Source: Copromyces sp. CBS 386.78 (lineage: Eukaryota > Ascomycota > Sordariomycetes > Sordariales > Sordariaceae). Taken from it: a stretch of DNA of 64,000 bases. Position numbers and translations under genes: made by a program. Positions 36,301 to 48,356 of this stretch are shown here, in pieces; position 1 is the stretch's first letter; each line of letters begins with the position of its first letter. The notes beneath the pieces were generated by a model, which saw nothing but the letters and a program-made list of their open reading frames with translations, was not told the origin of the DNA and searched no databases. The stretch spans positions 310,001-374,000 of the forward strand of contig MU839106.1 of NCBI GenBank assembly GCA_030685235.1, written 5' to 3'.

Positions 36301-36800
36301 GAGAACTGAACTTGTTGGAAGTGATTAGTGGCAGCACTTTCATGGCACGAGGAACCAAGGTGGTGAGGGTGATGGTGATGATGGTAGTGGTAGTGGTAGT
36401 GGCAGTGGGTTTTGGCGTGGGCGTGTGGGTTTGGGAGTGACGATGGCTGTGGGAGTGGCAGTGGTAGTGACAAAGGAGCATGGTAGTGGCATAGAAACCA
36501 TACCGGCTTTTACCATACTACAAGCGTACGACCACGACCAAGGCATTAAGGAGAAAGGCATAAGGTCGACTTGTTGGGATGGTTTTGACGGGATCGGTTG
36601 TGTGTTGTCTTGGCGGGGACGGAGGGAGGACGGGACAGGAGGTCTTGGGACGGGAGGTGTTAGCCGGGGGGCGTTGGGATGGGAAGGTGTTACTGTGGTG
36701 GGTTGGCGGCGCTTGCGGAAGGAGGAGTGCCGCAGACTCAATATGAGGGAGGGTATCGTGTTATGGGTGGCGCTTGATGTGGCATGGGCATTTTATACGT

Positions 36801-36842
36801 GGGTTCGTTTGGGTTTGGGTTTGGGTTTGGGTTTGGGTTTGA
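36801..36842. repeat. GGGTTT hexanucleotide microsatellite
   Basis: About six consecutive GGGTTT units. It is not the fungal telomere unit TTAGGG. A second simple repeat, GGAA units, lies at about 37,777-37,798. Confidence 0.9.
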
Positions 36843-38100
36843 GAAGCATTTACGAGCGAGCGGAGTTTTGGAGGTGTTTGGCGTCACTGAGAAAGAAATC
36901 TGAACGTGGTGGTTTGACGGCATCTTACCTTGTGCTGTCCTTGACTGGAACTTTAAAGACCCTTTGACTCTCTCACTGTGATGTTACGTGCTCCTTGTCG
37001 CTGCTTCTGACAACCATCGTGTTCGCCTTCGGACTAACACATGACCTCCAGCACAATGTCCAGACGGTGGTTGGCTGTTAGCCCGTTCGATGCACTCCTC
37101 AACAGGACCGTAGGTAGTTGTTGATGGTGGTGCATTTCTGGAAGCACTTCTTCTTCTTCGCTTGTGAGGTGAACAAGACAAGGCGCAAGGAGGAGTGTAG
37201 TCTAGATGCTCGTTGTGCTCCCCAACAGTTCCGGTGACGCTCATCGTTGTACTCGCTTGTCTGACGATAAAAGCGGCTGGTATATGTTACTGGCACCGAT
37301 GCATAGCCCTCTAAATGCGTCGGTCGGCCCATTGTCCACCAGCTCTAGTCCTTCATCATCTTGTTCATGATGGGGTCTGGTGGTCCAGCGCGGCCAGGCA
37401 ACGGGTCAAGATCCTTGAATCCAATCATCGTGATCGTTAGAGGGTGGTGGGACGAGCTCGTCTTGACTGGCGTGGCTCACTGTACCGGAAGTGTTCTCAA
37501 GTTGAACGCCGGGTATGTACCTAGGTAGGTAGAAGTATGGCGGGTGGGAAACCTTACATAGGTACCTTACCTATCAGGTCTCTGGCATGTTCGGGTTCGT
37601 GCTCAAGGTATGATAATAAAGAAATGAAGTTGTGGAGGGTAAGTGAAGGTCGACCGCACCGGGATGGGAAGGGATAGCCTCGTGAAGGTTCCATGTTTAG
37701 TTGCTGCTTGGTCCGGGTCGGGTCCGGGTCGGGCTGAGAGTCCAAGGACGGGAAGACGGACTGGAAGGACTATTAGGAAGGAAGGAAGGAAGGAAGGAGC
37801 CTACACTACAGTTGACAACCTTATTGGCAAGAGACCACCTCATTCAGTGTGTATTGCTGTCAAGAAAACGAAATCACTGTTCATCATGGATGGCTTCAGG
37901 ACAAGTTCCATGGTGATCTTGTGATCTTGATTCTAATGTGGAAGGGGCCTTACGTGACCCCGCTGCTGGATGCTATTCTAGACTACCGTAGAATATTCTA
38001 TATGCTGCGTACAACTATGTGCCCTGGGCATTACCATAAAGACGGCATCAAATGTGCGTTTTAGTGCATGTACCTTGTGCATGCCCTGCCCTGCCTCAGC

Positions 38101-40790
38101 TCAGATAAAGTCGCTCCCCTCATCATGTTCTTCCTCCGCATTATCACATGCAATCCTTCTGGCACATGCATCACCTTGACCCCCAGACCTACCAGGCTTC
38201 ACCCTTTGTACTCCCTGCCCTTTCAAAGCCGCATAGTACCCAAGGGCCCCTCCATTCACTCTCCCCTTTTTCTCTTTGTCCTTCTCTTTCTCGCTTTCAA
38301 TTTCCTTCACATTCACATTATCGCCCTTTGTGTTCATGTTCCTCTTCTCCCCAGGCACAGGCCCACATGCACCTGCACGACCAGGACTAGCTTCATGTTC
38401 GAAATCCAACCAACTCTTCCCATCATCCACATGCGCTTCAAAAGGTCCTGCAAATGGTCCACTTTTGATTTTCGCCGCTGCAGAAGAAGAAGTCTTTTCT
38501 TCTCCATTGGATTTATGTTCAGCAGCCATCAACTCCCGCATGATTCCCAACGCCTCTTCTCTTTCCCACTCATCGCTCAATCCGTTCTGTAGACCCCAAG
38601 CGGCCATGAAGGCGGTGATGCCGCGGTAGTTAGCATGTAACCATATCATCTCCTGGGAGGAGAGGTAGGCGCGGGGAGACCAGGTTGGTGTAGTTGGTGT
38701 CGGTGTCGGTACAGTGGCCGTGGTGGGTGTGGGAACTTGAACCTGTACGATTGGCGTCGGTGGAGTAACGGTTGGTGTTTGCAGGTGTTGTGGTTGTGGT
38801 AGTTGTACCTGAATCTGGGCTACTGCTGCTGCTGCTGCTGCTGTGGACGTAATCGTAATCGCTTCTGCTCTTGTTGCTGTCGTTGCTTGTTGGTCCCGGT
38901 CTCTCCATGTCCCGCTCGGGCTTGTCTTATCGGTGGAGCGGGAGGAGGAGGAGGAGGAGGAGGAGGAAGTGGATGTTGAGATCTGTGGACGGTGCTGCCG
39001 AGAACGGGAGTAGGAGAGGGAGTCGCTTCTTTTGGGGATGACGTGCGTCGGTACCGACTGCGACGAAGCCAGCGTTGACGCGGATGCCAGTGATGACGAA
39101 GTCGATGGTTTTTGCTGATGATGCTGATGTTGATGCTCGTATTGATGCTGTCGCTGCTTCTCAGGCGGAGCAGTCGCCGATCGCAAGGGATAACCTGCAG
39201 GCTGCTGGGACGAGGGAGGAACAGGCCACATGGTCTCCCTTATTCCGTACGTGCATGTTGTAGTGGCGCTTCCTGGTTCGACGGCCTCCCTTTCATAATG
39301 TTCACGTTCAGGCGGTGTCAAGGGAGGAGATAAAACACCCAACCCTACCGCGTACCCAATCCCGAGAGAAGCATCAGTGTGTGGTGACGGCTTCCTAGCT
39401 TTGCTCTCACTTTGTTGGACAGCATAACCCTGTTGTTGGCGAGGGGTATCTTCCCTCTCTCCGAATTCCGACTCTGACTCGACCGAAGTAAGAGGACTGA
39501 TGCCGATAGCACCCGTCATGTTGATGTTATCCTCGTCTGTCCTCCTCCCGGACCCGCCGTCAACAAGAGGAGTGATGCCACCGGGTGCTCCGGGCGGTGG
39601 TGGGACGGGTAAAGGTTTCCACTTGGAGTTACTCCTCGTTAGTCCTTGTCCTTGGGGCTTCCATGTTTCTTCGGGTTTTGTTACCGCCGCACCACCGTCT
39701 TTTTTGTTTAGTGACGAAGAAGAAGACGAGTTGGAGGGAACACGCAATGGTGCGGGGTGAACACTTCCATCACTCTTCGTATGCCTGTGCTGCGACTGGT
39801 ACCCTTCTCCATGTCCACCACTTCCACCTTCACTCCCCAAATCCCTCAACAGCGGCCGCTGATGCAGCTCCGGACTAACCGGCCTGCTTGGCTTACCCGT
39901 CGCAATAGCAGGCTTCGTGATGACAGTCAGTGACTCAGGCGGGTCATGGTACAAATCCGACCATTGCGTGACTCGGCTATCGATGCTGTTGGCGCGGCTG
40001 GTGCCTGTCTGACTTTGCTGACTTGTTGGGGCGAGGAAATTAGAGGATAGAGAGGAGGAGTGCACGTGGCCGTTAGATTCGAGACGGCCGCCGCCGAGGT
40101 GGATGATTTCGAGGGTTTGATGGCCCGAGTTTGAGGAGGAGCGGCCTGCTTTGGATTTCGATTCGGTTCTTGGGTGTGTGTTAGTGATGGCTTTGGTGGT
40201 GTGAGATGGGAGATGGAAGGGAAACTTCAAGTGGAAGGGGAAAAGGCGAGGGGAGATATCAAGACATACCGGCTGGAATTGGACCTCTTCATCCACTCCC
40301 TCACGCTCTGAGTGGACTTGCCGCCTCCAACCATCCTTGATCCAAGACCTGATGAATCTGATAGAGGTGAAAGAGGTGAAGACAAAGACCTGTTCAGTGA
40401 TGACGGCGGTTGTTGTTGTTGCTGTTGTTGGCTTTGACTTTCTGCACCCGCATACCGTTGTTGATGCTTATTTTGGAAGGCGGACGACGTAGAAACTGTG
40501 TAAGTGTTTGACCTCTTTGGGACATGCAAATTCTGTCCGTGATGATGGTTGTTGTTGTTGTTGTTGTTGTTGTTGTAAGTGTGACCCCTCGATGAACCAT
40601 GAGAAGGGCCACTTTTGGGCAAGGGAGGTAATTCCCCATTTAACGACTCCGGGATGGTCTCCATGCTGTACTTGACAAAGTACTCGGCAATGGTGTGCGT
40701 CTGAGTTGGATTCCAGGTCGTGGCTATGGCGGCTGTTGCTGCTGCTGCTGAGCTTGGTATTGTCGTGGTCGGCGGTACCTGTGCTGTCAT
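38101..40790 (-). CDS. Large low-complexity protein with conserved C-terminal module
   Basis: Exon 1 runs 40,790-40,270 (ATG, MTAQVPP) and exon 2 40,168-38,101. The 101-bp intron (donor GTATGT, acceptor CCAAG) joins the frame as SNSSR-TESKSK. The protein is about 862 residues. Most is low-complexity: Asn run NNNNNNNNN with His, Gln run, Ser runs (SSSSSSSSSSR), Ala and Thr/Pro-rich stretches. Towards the C-terminus (about residues 665-730) a non-repetitive segment reads SPRAYLSSQEMIWLHANYRG, then ITAFMAAWGLQNGLSDEW and a helical REELMAAE-like part. This is probably the only folded, conserved module. The last 100 residues are charged. No catalytic motif, signal peptide or membrane segment is seen. 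Architecture suggests a regulatory or scaffold protein, but the function is unknown. Confidence 0.7.
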
Positions 40791-41694
40791 TCTGCATTCC
40801 AACTGCAAAGCATTCACAAGCAAGGCAGCAAGGGCTGAAGGCTGGATGGAATGATCACCGCGTCGGTCCGGTAAGTGAATGTGGAGGTTGCAACGAGTGG
40901 CGCAATACTACCGGCGCGTTTTCCCGGTAGTCTGGTTCCTTGGTTGTGTCTTGGTGATGTGCAGGAACTGCAATCTGCAGGTGGGTGAGGGAGTTCTAGG
41001 CCAGGCGGATGAGGAATTGAGCATGGTAATATATTGAGCAGCCCCAAGGTTCCATTCACGTGCCTATTTCGGCCATACTGGAACTTTGCGTTCCGGATCG
41101 CTCTTTGGCGGGCTGGACCATGTTCGTTCATGGATGTTTCGGAGCTTTCGCTCTGTTTCGAGTTTCCTGCACGGAATGGGGGAAACTGCACACGCCCCAT
41201 GGTCTGGAATCACAATGGCTTAGTGATGATTCCGGCGCCCCTTTCGCTGTTGTTTTGAAACATCCTGGATTCCGTCGTATGACTGGTCGATGTTGTTTCA
41301 AACTTCCCCTACAAGGGTCCCGTAGCTGTGGGTGTCCATGTGGTTTCCGGGCGAGGAAGGGAGCCTATTGGCTATATTGCCAACAGACTAATCCCAATCA
41401 ATCTCGAGGTTCCAGCCAATCCGAGATCTCAAACGTCCAGGAGGTATATCAACCTCCACTAAGAACCGTTGATGAATGGCTTCCTTCGGGACTCAGAAGT
41501 GACCATCGTCGGAGAGCACAGAATACGAGATAAGCAAATGTTTGGAGGTGATGAGATTTGTGGTGTCTGACGCACCTGTGTGAAATCTATTCAATAAGCA
41601 GACCGCTCCCAAAACGCCTTGAAGCCTGTATAGCTAATATCTATCCGATGAACTCCAAACCAATACCCTTTCTCGTAGCGATTATGAACTCATA
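40791..41694. other. Intergenic space (5' of low-complexity gene, 3' of permease)
   Basis: This contains the promoter/5' UTR of the minus-strand gene ending at 40,790 and the 3' end of the permease gene. A plus frame of 157 codons (41,060-41,533) has no start context or domain and is probably chance. Confidence 0.6.
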
Positions 41695-43444
41695 TCACGC
41701 CGTTATAGTTCCGTAACTGCCGTGATCTGCCGAGGCTCCTGTGACAGGTCTTCTCCTGAGGAGTGACCCTCCCTCGGCAGAAGGAGTATCCGTAGCGGAA
41801 ATCCTTCTATACCGAACAACCTCGGCCCCGGTCTCATCAATAATCTTCTCAGCCACGAGCTCATAGCCCCCAAACCGAGGCAGAACCTTGGTCCATACAG
41901 CCCAGTATACAGCACCGAGGCCAAGGACCCCGGTGCCAACAAGTGGGAAAGCGTAGTAGGGGTAGCCGTCGGCATTCCAGTCGTCGTTGGGAGGAATGAA
42001 GGGGGTGATGGCAAGGAAGAGGTTGAGGCAGAGGTAGATGAAAACCACTGGTAGCCAGGTGCGCCAGGGTGAACTCCATCTTTCGGTCTCGCTGAAGCGG
42101 AGGTAAATGAGGCCGCCGGCGACGAGGCCGTTGATCCAGGCTCCAGGGTATGTGTATCTTTGAGGCTGTTAGAGAGACATATCAAGGAACGGCGAAGGCG
42201 AAGCACGTACAAGTTAACGAGGAAGTTGTAAGCGGGTCCGGGAGGAGGCCCGACAAGTACAATGACAGTCACAATCCAGTGGAGTAGCAGCTATGACAGA
42301 GTCAGAATGACAACACCAACAGACGACTTGAGCAACTCACTGAAGCAGCAGGCGTGCTGAACGGCTTGGTCGACGCCCAGAACTTGCTTCCAGGCAGAAT
42401 GCCTTCCTTTGCAAGTTCTTGGTTCACCCTCGAGTGTGTGAAGCTCACGGCCAAGACATTGCCAATGTTGCTCAAGGCCACAAGAGCCGGGAGACTTCTG
42501 GCTGCAACGCTCTCTCCAAACATGTTGCGGAAGAAGAGTCCGGCCACGATGACCTCCGACTTGGCTAACTCGGCCTTGGGAATAGCAGCAAAGTAAGCGA
42601 CGTTGGCGAGGACGTAAAGGATGGTCACGCCGACCACCGCCAAGGGCGCCGCAATGGAGAGTGTCCGTTTGGGATGCTTCAGCTCGCCCATGACGTAGTT
42701 GGCGTTCTCCCAGCCCTTGTAGCTGTAAACGACCTGAAGGAGGGCAGTAGCATATGCATACGCTCCGCCGCCGCCAAAACCATCGCCCTTTTCGATAGAC
42801 CAGATGTCGTCAAAGTTGTGAGGGTCAGGAACCCGACGATGGCCAGCCAATGCAGCGAAGCCCGAAAAGACAATCAGTAGTAGGACCACTACCTTGAACA
42901 CCCCCAGCGCGTTGGTGAGCCTCAACCCGCACTTGGGAAAGACGGAGTGAAGGAATATGACGAAAGTGATGCACAGCACGGCAATGGCCCGGGCCGGCCA
43001 TCCGTCAGGCAGGTCGTATCCCAGGGCCAGCAAGACATAGCGGCCAAAAGCGAGCGAGTTTCCGGCAGAGAAGCCGAGAAGGACCATCTGGACTGCAAAC
43101 ACGCAAGTGACGAGATGGACGGGTTGCCGGTACACTCGTTCGAGGTAGTTCTTTTCACCTCCGGATTTGGGGATGGCCAGGCCGAATTCCAGATAGACGC
43201 TGAGCCCGGATAGTGTCAGAAGACCAGCGACGGCCCACATCAGCAGGCAGATACCGACGGAGCCCGTGGAAGCGAAGATGGTGGATGGTGTTGAGAAGAT
43301 GCCAGTTCCGATCATCTTGTTGAGGATCAGGAACACTGCGCCAGTGACACCGATTTTCCTGCATTCTGGTACTGCACTGCTAATACTGGCGGCATCAAGG
43401 TCCCGAGATGCCAAGGGCACGGGCCCTTTTCGGTCGGTGCCCAT
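41695..43444 (-). CDS. Amino-acid permease, high-affinity methionine permease (MUP1) type
   Basis: Three exons: 43,444-42,341, 42,290-42,211 and 42,157-41,695, with introns of 50 and 53 bp (GTGAGT..TAG and GTACGT..AAG). The product is about 548 residues. The start is the first in-frame ATG (MGTDRKGP). After about 30 polar residues the first membrane helix reads VTGAVFLILNKMIGTGIFST, the APC/LAT-family signature. About twelve hydrophobic segments follow, with Gly/Pro-rich helix breaks, YSYKGWENANYVMGELKHPK in the substrate region (the W-N-Y-x3-E-x-K/R pattern of LAT and fungal MUP1 proteins), and VNFLVNLYTYPGAW late in the protein. The C-terminus is short and polar. It should be a plasma-membrane amino-acid/proton symporter, probably for methionine or related substrates; exact specificity is inferred. 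It is divergent from the TyrRS gene. Confidence 0.88.
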
Positions 43445-44336
43445 CGTTGTTGTAGGAATGAATTTGGACAAAACTTGAAAAAGAGATCAAACGCAGAAAC
43501 AAGTATTGTAGATGCCAGAGACATTGATATGTTGACATTTTTGATATGTTTGATGTGGCAGATGGTGGTGATGACTAGGCCGATGGCGTGCTCGTGGGAA
43601 GCGATTTGCAGTGGTTGAAACCCACCGAGCACCATTCCCGATCCGGAAGTTGATTGTGTTCCCGGCAGAGGACGTCTGCCGTTCAACCGGAGTGCGCCGG
43701 GGATCAATGTTGACTCCGTGTTCCGGCGCCGGATGGAGTCCTAGGTCTGACATGTGCGCTTGCAGCTGTGTTTGGCTCTGCTCTTGGCACTGCTGAGGAG
43801 CCATCTTGAACAGGTGGAAATGAGGGGCGGCGCGGGGTACGATATGGTCCAACGAAAGGCATCCGTTCTGTGAGTGAGAAGAGACCCATGGCAAGTCAAT
43901 GACCTTGACAAAAAGCGAACGGAGAAGGGTTCGTTGATGGCAATGTCAATTCGATATTCGGGCGTTGAATTCTGGTTGAAGATGCGACGGACGGACTGCA
44001 TCCGAGCGTGTCATTGCGCGTGTGGACGATAAAAGAGACGAAGCGACTTTGGCGTCTCGACGGCCCGGCAACAGCCCGGCAAAGTCATTCCGCGACTCGC
44101 GTGCCTGGCCCGTTCGGCGCTCCCGCCTTACTGACCCCTGCTGAAGGGTCCACTAAAAAGATATCGCCCCTCTTCAGCTCGGTGACTCTTCAACTTCAAG
44201 TCCGCTATCGACCCCGCTATCGGCCGGCCATTGGATTTGTGAAGCCATCTTCAGTCGCGATTCCCAACCCGACACGCGCCGCCGTTGATTGTCCTTTTCC
44301 AACTATCGCGACACGAGCGAGACACCCATCATCACC
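43445..44336. promoter_or_regulatory. Shared divergent promoter region of permease and TyrRS
   Basis: These 892 bp separate two divergent starts, so both promoters lie here. No exact TGACTCA (CPC1/GCN4) site or TATA box is obvious. The TyrRS side ends in a pyrimidine-rich leader and a CACCATGACC start context. Confidence 0.6.
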
Positions 44337-45821
44337 ATGACCACCGATTCCACTCTTGCCGCGACGGCCGACGCCAAGCTCGCCATCTCTGGCGACAACA
44401 AGTTGACCAAGGAGCAGCAGCTTGCCCTCATCAACGTCAACTTGGCCGAAGTTCTCAACCCCGAGATAATCGAAAAGGTCATTGACGAAGGCCGCGCCCC
44501 GAGGATCTACTGGGGTAATTACGACTCCCACTCCTTTACCTACACGATGCCATGACGCTAACTTTTATCCTTTCGTCGTCTAGGAACTGCCACTACTGGT
44601 CCGTACTCTATCGCAACCCGCTTCCCATGATCGCAAACACCTAGCTGACACCCCCCGTTCAAGGCCGTCCTCACTGCGGCTACCTAGTTCCCGCCATCAA
44701 GATCGCCCAGTTGCTCGCCGCCGGCTGCCATGTCATCGTTCTCCTCGCCGATATCCACGCCGTCCTCGACAACCTCAAGTCCACCGTCGAGCTCGTCGGC
44801 TACCGCGCCAAGTACTATGAGCGCACCATCACCGCTCTCCTCAAGGCTGTCGGCGTCCCTACCGACAAGCTCGAGTTCGTCCTTGGCAGCTCCTACCAGA
44901 AGAGCCCCGACTACATCATGGATGTCTACAAGCTCGCGACCCTTGTCTCTGAGCACGACGCCAAGAAGGCGGGTGCTGAGGTTGTCAAGCAGTCCGACAA
45001 TGCTCCTCTATCCGGTCTCCTCTACCCCATTCTCCAGGTCCTCGACGAGGAGTACCTCAAGGTCGATGCTCAGTTCGGCGGTGTTGATCAGAGGAAGTTG
45101 TTCGCTGCTGCCAAGGACTGGCTCCCCAGGTTGGGCTACAAGGAGGTATGTCAATCACTCGATTGAGTGAGTAGAGGATACTAACGTACGGCTAGCGCGC
45201 CCACATCATGAACCCCATGGTCCCCGGTCTCCAGGGTTCCAAGATGTCTTCCTCCGACCCCGACAGCAAGATCGATCTCCTCGACGCCCCCGACGTTGTC
45301 ACCAGGAAGATCCGCAAGGCCGAGGCTGCCCCCAAGGTCACCGAGGGCAACGGTCTCATCTCCTTCATCGAGTACGTCCTGCTGCCTGCGGCGCAGCTTC
45401 TCGGCAAGGAGGGCTTCCGCGTCGACCGCTCGCGCGACAACCTCGAGGACCTCGTCTACACCGACATTGTCAAGATCAAGGCCGACTACGAGAGCGATGT
45501 TGTATGTTGCCCCTCTTTATCTCTTCTACTTCCAATAACGATACTAACACCACCACCACACAGCTCACCCCCCAACTCATCAAGCCCGCCATCTCCGCCG
45601 CCATCAACGAGCTCCTCGTCCCCATCCAGACCGCCTTCCAAGCCAGCCCCGAGTGGCAGGAAATTGCCGACAAGGCCTACCCTCCCGAGATCAAGGTCAA
45701 GAAGGAGAAGAAGGTCAAGAACAAGGGTACCCGTTACCCCGGTGGTGGTGGGCCGGCCAAGACCCAGGAGGCTGCTGCCAGAGAAGAGGCTACTCCCGAG
45801 CCGGCGACGGAAAACGCATAA
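44337..45821 (+). CDS. TYS1: Cytosolic tyrosyl-tRNA synthetase
   Basis: This enzyme attaches tyrosine to tRNA-Tyr in the cytosol. Five exons: 44,337-44,514, 44,584-44,598 (15 nt), 44,664-45,145, 45,196-45,501 and 45,564-45,821, giving 412 residues. Exons 1-3 join as RIYWG-TATTG-RPHCGYLVP. PHCGY is the class I HIGH-like motif and the YWGTATTG block is conserved in eukaryotic TyrRS. LLADIHAVLDN follows in the Rossmann fold. Exon 4 carries MNPMVPGLQGSKMSSSDP, with the KMSKS-type loop KMSSS. The archaeal/eukaryotic-type sequence separates it from the bacterial-type mitochondrial enzyme (cyt-18 in Neurospora). The C-terminus has a Lys-rich tail (KVKKEKKVKNKG). Introns 2-4 have CTGAC/CTAAC branch sites. 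The start was chosen for its good context and N-terminal fit. Confidence 0.95.
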
Positions 45822-47133
45822 AGGCATAGACTGCATTAGAATGTGTTTGATTGATCAAGTATTTTCTTGCATCTAGCGTCTTTATTGTTTTGATCATGTT
45901 TGGCTGGCCGGGTTTTGCTATGTAGGGTAGATAAAGGGAGTTATATAAAAGTGTTAATGTCAGGGTTTGTTCTGGGTCGATCTTGGGAAAGCATATGGGC
46001 ATGTGGTATGTGACTATTCTGGTCTCGGGACACACTCGTCACACGCATCAAGGGACGAGATACGAACTGTAATCTCTCTCCACGGCACGAAAGCCAAAGT
46101 CGAGAAAGACTATCGAGCCGTGACCTCAACCAGCAGTGATCATCATCTTTCACATCCCGAGCAATGGCACACACGCGGATCCCCAGCTGTCACATCGTCA
46201 GAACCGGCGATGACGATACATTGGTGATACAATCAACAGCACAGCACAGCACGCATCCAAATAACAGACGCGCAAAAGACTCCGAAGAGCGGCCATCATG
46301 CGGACAATATACGCGTGATAGAATAATGTATGTAGATCTCAGAATGAAACCACCGCCAGACTGATTAACTGACGTTAGAGATTAACGAAGGATCGATTTT
46401 CTTCTTGGAGCGGGATCCATGGAGACCAAAGCCTCCAAATTGCCACAATTATGCACTGCTCACTGAAAGAAATCCAATGCTATGGCTGGAACACCCCGAC
46501 TATCTGAAGAAAGAAAAAAAAAAAAAAAGGAGAAGGAAAAAGTTTCCAAGAATCGCGGCGCGCGCGATTTGCTGATGTAGGAGAGAGGCTGATGGTCTGT
46601 GCGCGGGGTGGGTACTTGGGAAGTGGGGTGGTGGTTTCTGGGTGGCTGTCACGTGATACTGCCTGCCGGAAGTCTTGGAACTATTGGGGGGGACGAGAAA
46701 ATGGAAGAATGACGACGAGAGGGTTAGGGTCAGGATTCGATATAGCTGGCTTCTTATTGGTCGCATTCATACCGAGGTGCCGAGAGCTCCAGATCCCGAT
46801 GTCTTTTGCTCTGCTCTGGCTGGCGGGCAGGGGAACAGCGAGTTGCGGGCGGGAGTGCGGTTCACACAGACGGGAGCGTGAATGCGCGAACGGGTCCCGG
46901 GACGTCCTCGGGAAATGGAACATGATTGATTGACATCCCATCCATTCCGTTCCACATCCACCCCTTCCGCGACCTCCCTCCAATCGATCCCGGTAGACAA
47001 TAGACAGACATCCGATATTCATCTGCTTGCTTGTCCCAACCTACCTAACCACCAAACCACCACATCCATCCATCCATCCATCCATCCCCTCCGTCGTCAC
47101 CACTCCGTCGTCGTCGTCGTCGTCGCCGCCAAA
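45822..47133. other. Intergenic region between TyrRS and SDH3
   Basis: No gene was recognised. It contains an A14-class poly(A) tract near 46,512-46,527 and a (CCAT)n microsatellite near 47,066-47,087 in the presumed SDH3 leader. The 3' UTR of TyrRS and promoter of SDH3 must lie here. Confidence 0.6.
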
Positions 47134-48356
47134 ATGATTGCTCAGCGCGCTGGTACCACCGCCCTTCGTCGGGGTATGTCTATACATTTTATTTTTTTCT
47201 CTTTTGTCAACAATGTCTCTTGTCCCCCGATATGTTGCGCATTGGGTGTGCAAACACATGCAATGATGCAATCAATATCTCTTCCCATCCCCATCCTATC
47301 CATTCTATACCTACCTCCCGTCCCGGCCCATGCGACTTTGTCTCCCGCTCCCCGTGATATATCGTGAAGAAGAAGGAGGATATGGAACGAAAAGGCTAAT
47401 CGCGCTTCTTTACCATCTCACAGTGGCCGCTGCCCCTAGCAGCGTCTTCAAGCTTGCTACTCCCCTTGCTATGCAGACTAGGTAGGCAACCAACCGATCC
47501 CCTCCCTCTCTCTCCAAGGAGAAGAACATATACACTCCCATCCTCCTCCGCCGTCACCGATGTTGCGATCCCGCGTCACCCGGTCGGTTTCGGTTCGGTC
47601 CTATGCGGCTCCGGTGGTTCAACACATAAGGCATCCCGTCGCCTAGGTTACCGGTTGTGGGATATGTCGAGGAAGAAAGAGGAAACACCAACAATGGCAC
47701 CGGCCGGCGAAAGACACTAGGAAGCTACCGAGATACCCGGCTGGAGATGCGCCCAACCGCCGAAGCACCCGTCACCAATATCAACCGCCAACAACACCAC
47801 CACCACCATCACCAAAACCCTCCACCACCACCAACAAACAACAACATGCCCAGCAACCACTCACCTTGTCCGAATTTTTGAATGACTAACACCGCCACCC
47901 CCTCCCAACAGAACCTTCCAAACCGACAAGCTCACCCCCTCGGACGGCTCCGCCCTCCTCGCCAAGCAACGTCTCTCCCGCCCCGTGTCCCCCCACCTCG
48001 AGATCTACGACGCCAAGCAGACCTGGTTCGGCGGATCGGCGTGGCAGCGCATCACGGGCGCCTCCTTCTCTGGCGCCCTGTACGCCTCGGCCGTCGCCTA
48101 CCTCGCCGCCCCGCTCGTCGGCTGGCACCTGGAGTCTGCCTCGCTCGTCGCCTGCGCCGCCGCTCTGCCCGTCGCCGTCAAGGGCGGCCTCAAGTTCCTT
48201 GTTGCCTGGCCGTTTGTGTTCCACGCCATCAACGGCGTGAGACATCTTGCTTTTGATTTTGGTGTCGGCTTTGCGCGGAGCACCATCATCAAGACTGGTT
48301 GGTATTTCTGGGGTGCCAGCATTGTTGGCGGTTTGTACCTTGCTTTCTTTATGTAA
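47134..48356 (+). CDS. SDH3: Succinate dehydrogenase cytochrome b560 subunit (complex II)
   Basis: This is the membrane-anchor subunit of complex II, which passes electrons from the flavoprotein/iron-sulfur subunits to ubiquinone in the mitochondrial inner membrane. Exons: 47,134-47,173, 47,424-47,481 and 47,912-48,356; 180 residues. The basic, Ser/Ala-rich N-terminus (MIAQRAGTTALRR, then VAAAPSSVF) is a mitochondrial presequence. LSRPVSPHLEIYD (residues 54-66) is the family signature containing the ubiquinone-site Ser and His. WQRITGASFSG begins helix I. FHAINGVRHLAFD (about residues 135-147) carries the haem b axial His. Three hydrophobic helices are visible and the chain ends at LAFFM. The introns are long for this genome (250 and 430 bp); intron 2 has CCA/CAA-rich low-complexity sequence and ends with GACTAAC..CAACAG. 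Confidence 0.95.

Larger units (their letters stand above)
36138..38100. other. Intergenic region rich in simple repeats
   Basis: Apart from the 40-bp tandem repeat and microsatellites, there are GTG/GGT-rich tracts (36,350-36,480) that create long spurious frames on both strands, including a 180-codon plus frame at 36,425-36,967. No domain or splice structure was recognised. Confidence 0.55.

Noticed and set aside
35618..36481. 287- and 227-codon minus-strand frames opposite the acidic protein
   Set aside because: They are antisense shadows of Ser/Gly/Pro and CAG-type repeats, with no domain or splice support.
36801..36842. Possible interstitial telomere repeat
   Set aside because: The unit is GGGTTT, not TTAGGG, so it is a simple microsatellite.
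36425..36967. 180-codon plus frame
   Set aside because: Built from GTG/GGT and GGGTTT simple repeats; no start context or domain.
38068..38629. Plus-strand frames up to 174 codons over the C-terminus of the low-complexity gene
   Set aside because: Shadows of the 862-residue minus-strand gene, which has a consistent spliced frame.
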